Positions 17,001 to 24,180 of a stretch of 53,443 bases of DNA are shown here, one piece after another. The first letter of the stretch is position 1; every line of letters starts with the position of its first letter. The position numbers and the translations under genes are program-made. The stretch is from NCBI GenBank assembly GCA_910586395.1, contig CAJUFX010000001.1, positions 533,251 through 586,693 on the forward strand. Reading direction: 5' to 3'. The notes beneath the pieces are model-generated. The model saw only the letters and a list, made by a program, of their open reading frames with translations. It made no database searches and had not been told where the DNA came from. The DNA comes from an uncultured Bacteroidales bacterium. GTDB lineage: Bacteria; Bacteroidota; Bacteroidia; Bacteroidales; P3.

Positions 17001-18374
17001 CCCTACCGCGTCCTTTGGCAACACGGCGACACGGGCGTCCTGTGCACGCACCTGCCGGCCGACCTGTACCGCCTCTCGGTCATCGACGCCGACGGCCGCA
17101 CCTGTGCCGCCTCTTTCAACCTGACGGAACCCGAACCGCTGACATCGCGCATCCTGCCGACCATGCCGCGTTGCGCCGGACGCGGCGACGGCTCGCTCTC
17201 GGCAGAAGTCTCCGGCGGCAGCTATCCCTACCGCCATCAATGGCAGGATGGCCCCGAAACCGCCGTTTACCACGGGCTCGCCGTCGGGTCGTACCATCTG
17301 ACCGTGACCGACCGCAACGGTTGCCTCCTCAAAGACAGCGTCACCCTGAACGAACCCGAACCGCTACAGCCCGTCCTCGCGGCCCATCAGCCGATTTGTC
17401 CCGAAGACAGCGGCCGCCTGTACGCCGAAGCGACCGGCGGCACGCCGCCTTACCGCTTCCAATGGCACCATACGGCCTACACCAGTTCGGCCGACCGCAT
17501 CCAAAACGCCCGCACCGGCCACTACCTGCTCTCCGTTACCGACAGCCTCCTATGCCGCGCCGACACCAACGTGACGCTCGTACAGGCCGCTCCCCTGACA
17601 TGGCGGCCGTTCGAAACCCAATACCTGTGCGCCGGCCAAACGACCTTGCTCCGGCCGGCCTTTACAGGCGACAGCACGGATATCATCGGTTTCTGGCGGT
17701 TGCCGGACGGCAGCCTTTCTTCCGGACTTGAAGCGGAAAGCGGCCAAGACGGCCTCCACCGCCTGACGATCGTACAATATGGCGTCTGCCGCTACCAGGA
17801 CGAAGTACGCCTCACGGTCGTGGACGACACCGTCAGCTGTCTCTTTTGGATCAGCACGCAACTGCGCGTCGGCGAAACCGTAACGGCCGCGGACGTTTCC
17901 TACCCGCCCGCCGACAGCGTGCACTGGACGTTGCCGCCCGAAGCGGAACCGCTGTACGCCGAAGGCCCCTATGCCGAATTCCGGTTCCTCGACACCGGCA
18001 CGTTCGCCGTCACGCTGACGAGTTTCCGCGGCCTTTGCGCGCAAAGCAAGACGACAACGGTGGACGTGTTGCCGGCCGGCGGATTCAAACAGGTCCGCCG
18101 CGAAACCGAAACCCCTTTCCGCGACCTGACGGCCGCCCCCAATCCGGCCAAGGGTCACACCCAAATCGCCTTTGACCTGAAAAAACAGGCAGACGTGGCA
18201 TACGCCCTGATTGAAGCCGCTTCGGGCCGCATCTGCCAAAGGGGAAACCGGCAGATGCCGGACGGACGCAATATCCTGCACCTCAACCTACCGGAACAAG
18301 CCGGACTTTACATCCTCGTCCTCCATGCCGAAAACACGACGAAAAGCCTTAAAATCATCGTCAGCCGACACTGA
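11034..18374 (+). CDS. giant SprB-repeat protein exported by the type IX secretion system
   Basis: A 2446-residue protein with a signal peptide (about 1-31). The N-terminal ~600 residues are not recognised but contain beta-rich segments. From about residue 633 to 2190 there are 17-18 tandem units of about 85 residues. Each contains a motif like VSCHG..DG, the hallmark GGTPPYRY.W, an AG.Y.LTVTD..GC strand pair and a closing EPEPL. This is the SprB repeat known from the gliding adhesin SprB and related surface proteins. A PKD-like region (about 2190-2345) and a type A C-terminal sorting domain (about 2358-2446: AAPNPAKGH, then GLYILVL..ENTTKSLKIIV) follow. It should pass the outer membrane through the PorV/SprA machine and be attached to the surface. 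The next gene encodes another secreted protein and may be co-transcribed. Confidence 0.9.
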   Translation: MRRIIIKTAFKRSFPLWIWLFSLICPGTGHAVEFWEHVTGEKTKWLTFNVFCQKIGDAPLPAQEEIFVSPYYTSPIFTKDHELANSVYLLLSYKSGCALSDYSDRNHYIAFPLSENDPLSIERCTVIRCVTKAGVYTDGPTDPAEVGDAAEYFYRYDTIALTKLLQKGKDTIHSSEKGVYFVYWLEPAVKANIKDMPSEYGSRSQVTAEAVCDLSGLTDAVKPPHIPWRYSIGNGPQQYLSTRGDTKISFGMQDLNGAKPGDNILLEAGSSSDNKNRKVIRFYPELPRVVIHSQTIPPTDSLLRYLDVHLAFPLDAGKQEKFTTLTCYKSISMREDGVFNISESEVLFQTDVSRLITKAGKTSIPIPDGKQLSPGTYYITIEGSVKGRSNHPDRNGHLYSPATLNAMFPCLRFMVKQNTLSISDLTITQPKCPKQKGGISFNYTKRAIDGGKNHYAVYEFIDDDWQISPIFDIRVTSGTWGTAVNVKSDSVPQGEHHFAFRYYTGDNLNAQYEFDGSIPVVSPIELTIQKKDISGTIVENGQNKTSEDGHIVIRRDWIRNGTPPYTVSYGTLNAQGMSPGSPKPFPHDTLHIPKAGHYYFGVSDANLCLTTVKAEIKVLDNRLGVSVQEQSPVSCHGANDGVLQAVPIGTVDEKFLDFTWKTLNGTVGNEATLGQVRPNTAYAVEVRHRLLPQLKTTASAILTEPEPFSIAVSSVTDVKCYGQRTGAAVFLVNGGTPPLNGFWDNFTDGFKIENVAAGRYKLKVFDTRGCTADYMAYIRQPDAPLRIVLDSLRHVHYDSRGQMQLGYFDAHAEGGTPPLSRVSCQTFGLPQTNKLGGRYPLFAGDANGCTVDTTITVESYDRLGATIVKTHEVSCFNGFDGACALLIRGGNPPFDVRWSNGDTTRGLTDVPAGTYRAVITDATGCRTTAEVIFNEPAPITADSLRVEPPAYAGYRNGVLPAVAADGRITAIIKGGTPPYQYAWTHLQSMMVRYTEIPILEQAASGTYRLTVFDARDCFAAFDIEVPAVAPLHAVLETTAEIACQGERTGGLRARTTGGTPPYRYAWHVSDHPAESVRTAILAGTGDALDSLPAGHYEVTVTDAAGVTSTATLSLTEPERLRLTVTAVQAASYGGSVDGVSPAATRDGVIEVSLSGGSGLKRLLWMDGNGGVWQATETENGRASRRDLGGGLYRVLAEDTRGCRDSIDVSVPQPAPLACTVRQADSIRCQGGREATAIATVTGGEPPYRYRFRYDETATTDEHATDLKSESDTDGQGGAELVFPMLWKLRAGDYTFYVTDKNGMESRFRFHIPEPEALQGALRLSPSPCHEPEAGVAAAEIRGGTPPYAYRWLYNGLERIEKNSDLDGLGDGRVEVRVLDRNGCALVLNDRIDKPEPLTVWANVSEETYAGSQYGHRPLPARDGMVQLDARGGTPPYRYAWAILEQTGGRQALPDTTALMEGLAAGRYGYRVTDRHGCGYEGVTEVVKTPDLTSHIALRGLIGCADSRDGVLQAVVQGGTPPYRYDWQRDGQALGRQAGATADSLDEGRYLLTVTDAKGVVSADSFYLAAPRPLTATVQTMAVSGYGAVDGHIDWQITGGRSPHTAVWQAADPTQEAPMQAAWQPVDPRLAGLRTWEGDLPDSLRSGIYRLTLTDSSGCRFEKTYTVESPDSLSLSNLHVLHCQGEKAFLADSFRSEDNGRIRAYLSGGVPPYDIVWRDTTGKAVAAFEAAEGGDVGISDLPAGRYALQATDAHGYGLSHDVDVELSTEVRVLLEETASIPCHGDSGVLAVLADGGKAPYVYRWYRILQEGQAVSAAMEDAAREDAAARAEESDARREVALPLQSAVSPPLPAGFYRVEIEDVYGVVASDSLFLNEPEPLRLAADLQPWTAETPDTLSSAPAGRLHPNPTGGCPPYRYDWAHGDTNDRIAYRHGGHYAVTVYDRHACAVRGEFPFDGQADFEARISCTQPVSCHGEADGALSVEILGGQPPYRVLWQHGDTGVLCTHLPADLYRLSVIDADGRTCAASFNLTEPEPLTSRILPTMPRCAGRGDGSLSAEVSGGSYPYRHQWQDGPETAVYHGLAVGSYHLTVTDRNGCLLKDSVTLNEPEPLQPVLAAHQPICPEDSGRLYAEATGGTPPYRFQWHHTAYTSSADRIQNARTGHYLLSVTDSLLCRADTNVTLVQAAPLTWRPFETQYLCAGQTTLLRPAFTGDSTDIIGFWRLPDGSLSSGLEAESGQDGLHRLTIVQYGVCRYQDEVRLTVVDDTVSCLFWISTQLRVGETVTAADVSYPPADSVHWTLPPEAEPLYAEGPYAEFRFLDTGTFAVTLTSFRGLCAQSKTTTVDVLPAGGFKQVRRETETPFRDLTAAPNPAKGHTQIAFDLKKQADVAYALIEAASGRICQRGNRQMPDGRNILHLNLPEQAGLYILVLHAENTTKSLKIIVSRH

Positions 18375-18419
18375 CCCGCCACAAACCCTCAAAACCCTCA
18401 TGTAAAAAACCGAAAAACC

Positions 18420-19922
18420 ATGAACACAAAATTTGAAAACGACCGGCCGCTCCGACCTTTCGGTCGCCAACTCTGCCGCCATTTCCTGCTCCCGCTCCTG
18501 CTGTGGCCGGGTTGGTCATCCGCCGGCCTGCAGGCGCAAAGCATCCCGCCCGTGCGCTCCAGCACCACCTGCCATCCGCCCCACCAACACCGCGTCTCAG
18601 ACTGGTTTCTGAGCGACAGGGACGCCTTTACGCTGCAAATCGAACTGTTAGACGCCGGCGTACCGTCGGCGGCCGTCCGGCTCCGCATGGTCTTGACTTC
18701 CGACCAAATCCGCCTTGAAAACAGCCGGCCGTTGCCACGCACGTTCAGCTTATCCGGCGGCGAGACGCTCACGCTCCACAGCGATGAGTTGCGCGATTAT
18801 TTCAACAGTCAGAACCTGACGTTTTCGGGGCTTTCGAAACAGCAATACCTGCGTAACGGCGAACGCCTGCCGGACGGTTTCTATCAACTCGCTTTCGAGG
18901 TCTATGAAGCCGCTTCGGGCGTCAAGGTCTCGCTGCACGAAACGCCCGGCCTGTTCCGTCTGATTTCGTGCGAACCGCCTTTACCTTACGCGCCGGCCAA
19001 CCAAAGCGTATTGCAGAAACAGGGCGCGACGCATATCGCTTTTGGCTGGACGCCGCGGCATGCCGCGCAAGCCGGCTTTATGGAAACGACCTATCGTTTT
19101 GAACTGAAACGGATTCCGGAAAATTTCCAAGGCGACTGGCAAAGCCGGTTCGACGACTTAAGCACGGTTTACGACCTGACGACCGACCAGACATCGTTTG
19201 TCTATAACGACGCCTTGCCGCCTTTGGAAGTCGGCCTGCGCTATGCGTTCCGCATACAGGCTACGGGACGCGACCGTAACGGACAGGAAATTGTCTTCTC
19301 GAACCGCGGCTACAGCGAAATCTTCTGTTTTACCTACAAGGCCTATTGTCCCGCCCCGACCCAATGGCGCGTGGACAGCGTGACGGCCTTTACCGCCCGG
19401 ATGTCATGGCCCCAAGACCCGTTGGACAAAGCCTACCGCCTGCAATACCGCAAGGCCGAAGTGGCCGACGCCACCTGGTTTCCTGTCGAAATCCCGCCGG
19501 GCGAAACCGGACACACCCTCTATCCGCTCGAACCCGCCACGGCCTACGAATGTCGGTTTCAACGCCAATGCGAAGACGGCTGGAGCGAATACGACCGCCT
19601 GCAACGGTTCAAGACACCGGACGAGAAACCTGTGGAACTGAAATGCGGGGAACACCCGCCGATGACGCCCCCCGCGGCGGACGAAGCGGATGCCCTGCCG
19701 GTGCTGCGCAAGTTCGACCATGTAAAGACGCAGAGCGGTTTTGAAGTGGTCATAGACGAAGTGGAAGGCTACGACGGCTGGTTCAGCGGCACGGCCCATA
19801 CCTACGTGCCGCTCTTGGACAATACGGGCATCAAGCTGACTTATTCGCGGATTTTCGTCAATAAAGACTACGAACTGGTCCGCGGCACATTCAAGGCCGC
19901 GAAATCCGGCCGGAAACTATGA
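18420..19922 (+). CDS. secreted fibronectin type III protein, short relative of TANFOR-type proteins
   Basis: A 500-residue protein with a signal sequence ending LQAQ near residue 40. An N-terminal beta domain (about 45-175, YQLAFEVYEAASGVKVS) is followed by two fibronectin type III-like domains (about 180-300 and 305-400; TAYECRFQRQCEDGWSEY is typical). A C-terminal piece follows, VLRKFDHVKTQSGFEVVIDEV..GWFSG, that in much longer TANFOR-type proteins lies in mid-chain. The protein stops soon after (GRKL) and has no visible sorting domain. It may therefore be a natural short form kept in the periplasm, or truncated at the 3' end. It starts 45 bases after the SprB-repeat gene, so the two probably form one operon. 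The function is not known. Confidence 0.7.
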   Translation: MNTKFENDRPLRPFGRQLCRHFLLPLLLWPGWSSAGLQAQSIPPVRSSTTCHPPHQHRVSDWFLSDRDAFTLQIELLDAGVPSAAVRLRMVLTSDQIRLENSRPLPRTFSLSGGETLTLHSDELRDYFNSQNLTFSGLSKQQYLRNGERLPDGFYQLAFEVYEAASGVKVSLHETPGLFRLISCEPPLPYAPANQSVLQKQGATHIAFGWTPRHAAQAGFMETTYRFELKRIPENFQGDWQSRFDDLSTVYDLTTDQTSFVYNDALPPLEVGLRYAFRIQATGRDRNGQEIVFSNRGYSEIFCFTYKAYCPAPTQWRVDSVTAFTARMSWPQDPLDKAYRLQYRKAEVADATWFPVEIPPGETGHTLYPLEPATAYECRFQRQCEDGWSEYDRLQRFKTPDEKPVELKCGEHPPMTPPAADEADALPVLRKFDHVKTQSGFEVVIDEVEGYDGWFSGTAHTYVPLLDNTGIKLTYSRIFVNKDYELVRGTFKAAKSGRKL

Positions 19923-19933
19923 CCGCCCCGACG

Positions 19934-21247
19934 TCATAAGGCGCGCACTTCGGCCACGGCGGCGGCCAGACCGGCGTCCTTACGCGCGGCATAGGCCCGG
20001 CACAAACGCACGAACTTGCGGCAGAAAGCGCGGTACTCGACATAGGCCACGCGCAAGACGAAACACAGCGCGAACACCACCGGCAACATCCACCAGGTGG
20101 ACCGGACCAAAACCGCGAACAACACCGTGTAAATCAAATTGCACAGAACCGTCAGCAACAAATCCAGCACGAAATGGAACGTGGAAAACAGCATATCGGT
20201 TTTGGCGGCCTTGCTGAACCGGCCGGCCAAATGCCAACTGAGGCCGAACGGCAAGGCGGTCAGCACAAAACCGCACAACGCGAAAGGCGCGTAAATCAGC
20301 AGGCAGAACGCATCCGTCACCAAGGTCTTCAACCTGACCGCCACCGGCCATTCGGCCGGCGAAAAACCCTTGCGGCGTATTTCCGCCGAAACCCGCGACG
20401 CGGCCTCGAAACGCCGTTCCGCCTCGGCCTCCGGCATCGCCCTGACGGCCGCCGCCCAAGCCCTGTCGGCCGCCAGCATGGCCTCCACGTCCGTCTCTTC
20501 GGGATCGCGCGCCAATTCGCGCCAGGCATCCATGGCCGCATACCGCTCCGGACAGGGGGTATCGAGCATCATGCCGCGGACACGCCCTTCCAGTTCTTCG
20601 GCCAACAGCACCATGGCACGCACCGGATTTTCCCGATAGGCCGCGTAATAGTCGGCCAGACGCACCGGGCGGCCGAACGTCAGCATGGCTTCGGTGCGGT
20701 GTCCGCGGTAACGGACATAATGGTTGGCGGCCGGCACGATAAGCATGTCTGCCGGAAAATGCTTGCGCTCGGCCGCATCGAACGCGATGCGCGCAAACCC
20801 TTTCTTGAACCGCCCTAAATAATGGCCTTCCTGATGATGGCCCTCCGGAAACAGGCTGACGGCCATGCCCTCGCCTATCATGCGCGCGGCGAAGTCGAAG
20901 ATGGCCTCGTTCTTTCCCAACTGTTCCTTGCCGTCCCGCTGCCGGAAAATCGGCAAAATCTTGCAGAAGCAAAGGATTTTGGCGACAAACGGCTTTTTAA
21001 AGATGTCGGATCGCGCCAAAAAAACGGGCGTATGCCGCTCCGGCAAACCGAACAGGATGCAGAGCGCGTCCAACAGCCCGTTCTGATGATTGCTCACAAT
21101 CATGTACGGCGTGCCGACCGGCGGCAGGTTTTCCTGTCCCCGCACGACAAACCGGCGGTAATAGACCCCCGAAAAGAAACGCCCTATCCAACGGCGCCAG
21201 AACCGGTAATACACCGAACGTTTTTCCACAATATCGAAATAAACCAT
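19934..21247 (-). CDS. PlsC-like glycerol-3-phosphate/lysophosphatidic acid acyltransferase
   Basis: The 437-residue membrane-associated enzyme has the acyltransferase motif I as NHQNGLLD (H54...D60, an H-x5-D spacing as in Gat1/Sct1-type enzymes rather than H-x4-D) and motif III as FPEGHH (about 133-138). A GRPVRLADYY segment also fits. C-terminal hydrophobic stretches (about 310-400) suggest two or more membrane helices. It probably transfers acyl chains to glycerol-3-phosphate or lysophosphatidate in phospholipid synthesis; the exact acceptor cannot be read from sequence. It is convergent with the fibronectin gene (11 bases apart) and lies downstream of a DUF819 gene on the same strand. 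Confidence 0.85.
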   Translation of the reverse strand: MVYFDIVEKRSVYYRFWRRWIGRFFSGVYYRRFVVRGQENLPPVGTPYMIVSNHQNGLLDALCILFGLPERHTPVFLARSDIFKKPFVAKILCFCKILPIFRQRDGKEQLGKNEAIFDFAARMIGEGMAVSLFPEGHHQEGHYLGRFKKGFARIAFDAAERKHFPADMLIVPAANHYVRYRGHRTEAMLTFGRPVRLADYYAAYRENPVRAMVLLAEELEGRVRGMMLDTPCPERYAAMDAWRELARDPEETDVEAMLAADRAWAAAVRAMPEAEAERRFEAASRVSAEIRRKGFSPAEWPVAVRLKTLVTDAFCLLIYAPFALCGFVLTALPFGLSWHLAGRFSKAAKTDMLFSTFHFVLDLLLTVLCNLIYTVLFAVLVRSTWWMLPVVFALCFVLRVAYVEYRAFCRKFVRLCRAYAARKDAGLAAAVAEVRAL

Positions 21248-21271
21248 AAGCGTCCTGCAATTAAACGATGA

Positions 21272-22477
21272 TTAACCGAACAACATGTACCAGCCTATGC
21301 CTAAGTAATTTCCCAGCGCATAACCCAACAAACCGACGACGATGCCCGTCAGCATGCAGCCGCGGTTGCCCATCGCGCCGGCCACCGTCGGCACGAAAGG
21401 CGGCGAAAATATCAGGGCCGTCATCGAAATCGTGAATGTGTCGGCCTCCACGCGGCAGAGTTTGGCGAGCAGGCAATGCAGCGCAAGACTCAGGCCGAGC
21501 ACCGTCGCGATAAAATAAAACAAGCCCTCCGTATCCGGGCTAAGCCGCGCCAGACTGAAATCGGACGCGATGACGATACTGAACACAAGGATGAAATACA
21601 TGCCTAATTCAAAACTCTTGGGCAAACGGCGGACGCGGCCGACAAACGACACCGCGATGCTCAGGGTCGTGATGCCCAACACGATGGCCACCACGCGGTA
21701 ATCGGGCGGAAACAAAAGGCTGAAAGCCATGGCGACACCTGCTATGAGCACGGCTAACCCCAGGGCGCAAAGCCACCCTGTCAGCATCGGCCGACGGAAC
21801 ATGAACCGATAGTCCTCCATCGAACCCGCCCGCGCCAACGCGCGACGGGATGCGGCCGTATCCGTGCCGTCCGCAGGTACCGCCTCTACCGCGGCCGACG
21901 GCTTTTCATAAGGCAACCAGCGCCGCATGAGTTTATAGCCGCCGAGTATCAGGAAAGCCAACAGAAAAAACGTGATGACGATTTCGAACGAATTGACGAG
22001 CAGAAACGTCTCGGCCGACGGTTGCAAGGCCATTTTGAGCGAAGCCACGTTGGGCGTGCCGCCCGTATAGAAACCGACCATGAGACCGGCGGCTTTCGTC
22101 AGTTCCGGCACCGCCTGTCCCCTGAACAGATAATAGGCGGCGGTGACGGCGGCCATGACGGCCGCGATGCCGACGGCGAAAGCCACGGCCACCTGTTTCC
22201 ACCGGCTGCGCCACTGCTTGAAGTCGGACGAAAAAAGCAACAACGGGATGCCCAACGGCACGCAGAGGTTCTGCAACCAAGTCCGCAGGCCCGCCAACAG
22301 ATGCGCCGTTTCCGGATCGGCGCTACGCGAAAGGCCTGTCACGGACACCAATATGCCGACGGCATAGGCCGGCATGATCGCCCCGATTTTACGGAAAACG
22401 GGCCAACGCGCCTGCAGGAACATCAGCAAGGCCGGAACCCCCAGATAAACCGTCAATAGAATGACTGCCTGCACCAT
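21272..22477 (-). CDS. DUF819 family integral membrane protein
   Basis: A 401-residue protein with about ten hydrophobic helices. The segments NLCVPLGIPLLLF, FYTGGTPNVASLKMAL and FSPPFVPTVAGAMGN are typical of the DUF819 (YjcL-like) family, which is related to sodium-dependent transporters of the CPA/AT fold. The substrate is unknown. A soluble, Ala-rich loop near residues 195-230 separates two halves. It starts six bases after the stop of the C_GCAxxG_C_C gene and ends 24 bases before the acyltransferase gene, so the three genes form a compact leftward operon. Confidence 0.85.
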   Translation of the reverse strand: MVQAVILLTVYLGVPALLMFLQARWPVFRKIGAIMPAYAVGILVSVTGLSRSADPETAHLLAGLRTWLQNLCVPLGIPLLLFSSDFKQWRSRWKQVAVAFAVGIAAVMAAVTAAYYLFRGQAVPELTKAAGLMVGFYTGGTPNVASLKMALQPSAETFLLVNSFEIVITFFLLAFLILGGYKLMRRWLPYEKPSAAVEAVPADGTDTAASRRALARAGSMEDYRFMFRRPMLTGWLCALGLAVLIAGVAMAFSLLFPPDYRVVAIVLGITTLSIAVSFVGRVRRLPKSFELGMYFILVFSIVIASDFSLARLSPDTEGLFYFIATVLGLSLALHCLLAKLCRVEADTFTISMTALIFSPPFVPTVAGAMGNRGCMLTGIVVGLLGYALGNYLGIGWYMLFG

Positions 22478-22483
22478 CCGGAT

Positions 22484-22885
22484 TTATTTGACCGGAACAC
22501 CGGCTTGCGCCAAAACCGTTTCCAAAAATTCGGCCGCATCCGCCACGCAATCATTACAGGCCCGCAACGCCTGTCCTGTCCCCACCCCTTTGAGTTCCCG
22601 GCAAACGGTGGCACCGTTACGGGCCTCAAACCGCTGCATCAGCGACTTCACGGCCATCATGGCCTGAGCGCGGTCTTTAAGGCAACCGCCCAACACCACA
22701 CCGGCTCCGCTCAACGCACCGCAGGTTCCTTCCCCGCAACCCATGCCGGCACCGAACCCGGCCGTCAGCGCGCCAACCGTTTCCTCGTCCAACCCGACGA
22801 CATCACTATACGTGCAGGCCACCGCCTGGGCACAGTTATACCGGCCGCCCGTCTTTTTGGCGACCGCCTCCGCTACTCTGCTCAT
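22484..22885 (-). CDS. C_GCAxxG_C_C family redox protein
   Basis: A 133-residue protein with the family pattern: NCAQAV near residue 17, GAGMGCGEGTCGALSGA (about 46-62) giving C-x-GxC-GA, and later GGC, VCREL and CNDCV cysteines. Members are thought to bind a metal or iron-sulphur centre through these cysteines; no enzyme activity is firmly established. It is the first gene of the three-gene leftward operon with DUF819 and the acyltransferase. Divergent to it, 63 bases away, is the chorismatase-like gene. Complete by length. Confidence 0.85.
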   Translation of the reverse strand: MSRVAEAVAKKTGGRYNCAQAVACTYSDVVGLDEETVGALTAGFGAGMGCGEGTCGALSGAGVVLGGCLKDRAQAMMAVKSLMQRFEARNGATVCRELKGVGTGQALRACNDCVADAAEFLETVLAQAGVPVK

Positions 22886-22934
22886 GATACCGATATCTAT
22901 TTATATGAAGCCCGCAAATTTACAATTTTCTGCG

Positions 22935-22942
22935 TATATTTG
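22935..22942 (+). promoter_or_regulatory. -7 box TATATTTG upstream of the chorismatase-like gene
   Basis: A perfect TAnnTTTG box ends seven bases before ATG 22949, so the mRNA leader would be almost absent. This supports the downstream ATG rather than the long open frame reaching back to 22505. Confidence 0.65.
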
Positions 22943-22948
22943 CGCACC

Positions 22949-24151
22949 ATGCTTTCTACCCTTAACTCCGCCATACGCTATGAGCGGCTCGACCTGACGG
23001 CCGGCCCCGCGCCCGCCGACGAGGTAACCGCGGCCGTCCGGCGATTCGACGCCCGCAACGTAGGACAGCCCGTCAAAATCGTCGTATTCGTGTCGGACTT
23101 GTCCGCACGCCAGACCGACGGCCGACGGCTCCAACGCGCCATTGTCCGCCGCCTCAAAGCCAGCAAGGCACTGTCCGGCGTACCGGCCGTCACGGTCGTG
23201 GAACAGCCGCCGTTCGATCGGGACACCCTGTCCATTGACGTTTTTTATCTAACCGACCCCAAAATCCGCCCGTATTACGAATGGTTCGACGACCTGCCCT
23301 ACGTACGTTTGGACGGTTACGGATGCCGGCAATTCTGGTGCTCCGGATTCGCCACACCTTACGTCCGCATGGGGGGGAAAAAGCTATCGGCGGCTTACGC
23401 AGCCGGCCTGCGCAGTCTGACGGAACTGCAACGTTGGATCGCCCACGTAGGCCTGACGTTCGACCACGTCATCCGCCAATGGAATTACATCGGCCAAATC
23501 CTGCAAATGAACCCGCATGGGGTAACAAACGAGTTGAAACAGAATTACCAAGAGTTCAATGCGATGCGGGAAGCGTTCTACCAAAGTTACAAACGGGATG
23601 CGGTGTATCCCGCCGCGACGGGCATCGGTTGCGACTATGCCGGCATCGTTATCGACGCCGTTCTGTTCGAGCCGGCCGACGGACACCGGCCGCCCGCGCT
23701 CAAAAGCCCCGTACAGGCCGAAGCCTTCGACTATACCGAACGGGTGCTCGTGGGCAAAGCCGCCAAAACCCCGCCTCTGTTCAGCCGCGCCCGCCTGCAG
23801 ACGCAGAAAGCCGCCAAAGCCCCGAATCCCGCGCCCGATTTTCCGATCTGTTGCTGGATTTCCGGCACGGCCTCGATTGCCGGTGAACAGACATTGTATC
23901 CGACTTCGCCTGAAAAGCAACTCGACCACACGATAGAATCGATAGCACGCCTTGTGGCGACGGCCGGACGCCCCGTGACGCATTACCGGCGCATCCGCCT
24001 TTATCTGAAACCGACGCTGAAAGCGGAAGAGGCGCAGGCCATCGTCGAACGGTTATACGCGTGCTTTCCGAAAGAAATCTGCCAAGTCGTCTATGCCGAC
24101 GTCTGCCGCGACGACCTGTGGGTCGAAATAGAGGGTGAAGCGGTCTTGTAG
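22949..24151 (+). CDS. FkbO/Hyg5/XanB2-like chorismatase family protein (Rid fold)
   Basis: The 400-residue protein starts at ATG 22949; an open frame extends further upstream but overlaps the opposite gene and lies before the promoter. Features: HVIRQWNYIGQILQMN (about 177-192), YQEFNAMREAFY (about 203-214), and ATGIGCDYAGIVIDAVLF (about 227-244), the Rid-like active-site region of chorismate-converting enzymes. Members turn chorismate into 3- or 4-hydroxybenzoate or dihydroxycyclohexadiene carboxylate. They usually sit in pigment or polyketide clusters. Here no such cluster is seen: neighbours are tgt and the C_GCAxxG_C_C operon. The assignment to the family is good, the reaction is not certain; an alternative is an uncharacterised Rid-family protein. 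Confidence 0.65.
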   Translation: MLSTLNSAIRYERLDLTAGPAPADEVTAAVRRFDARNVGQPVKIVVFVSDLSARQTDGRRLQRAIVRRLKASKALSGVPAVTVVEQPPFDRDTLSIDVFYLTDPKIRPYYEWFDDLPYVRLDGYGCRQFWCSGFATPYVRMGGKKLSAAYAAGLRSLTELQRWIAHVGLTFDHVIRQWNYIGQILQMNPHGVTNELKQNYQEFNAMREAFYQSYKRDAVYPAATGIGCDYAGIVIDAVLFEPADGHRPPALKSPVQAEAFDYTERVLVGKAAKTPPLFSRARLQTQKAAKAPNPAPDFPICCWISGTASIAGEQTLYPTSPEKQLDHTIESIARLVATAGRPVTHYRRIRLYLKPTLKAEEAQAIVERLYACFPKEICQVVYADVCRDDLWVEIEGEAVL

Positions 24152-24180
24152 CGATGGCCGGCGCCGTGTCGGCAAACCGC

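Noticed and set aside
12930..17600. SprB coding repeats as a minisatellite
   Set aside because: Units are conserved as protein but strongly diverged in DNA, so they are old domain repeats.
22505..24151. earlier start for the chorismatase-like gene at 22505
   Set aside because: The extra 148 codons are antisense to the C_GCAxxG_C_C gene and lie upstream of the promoter box.
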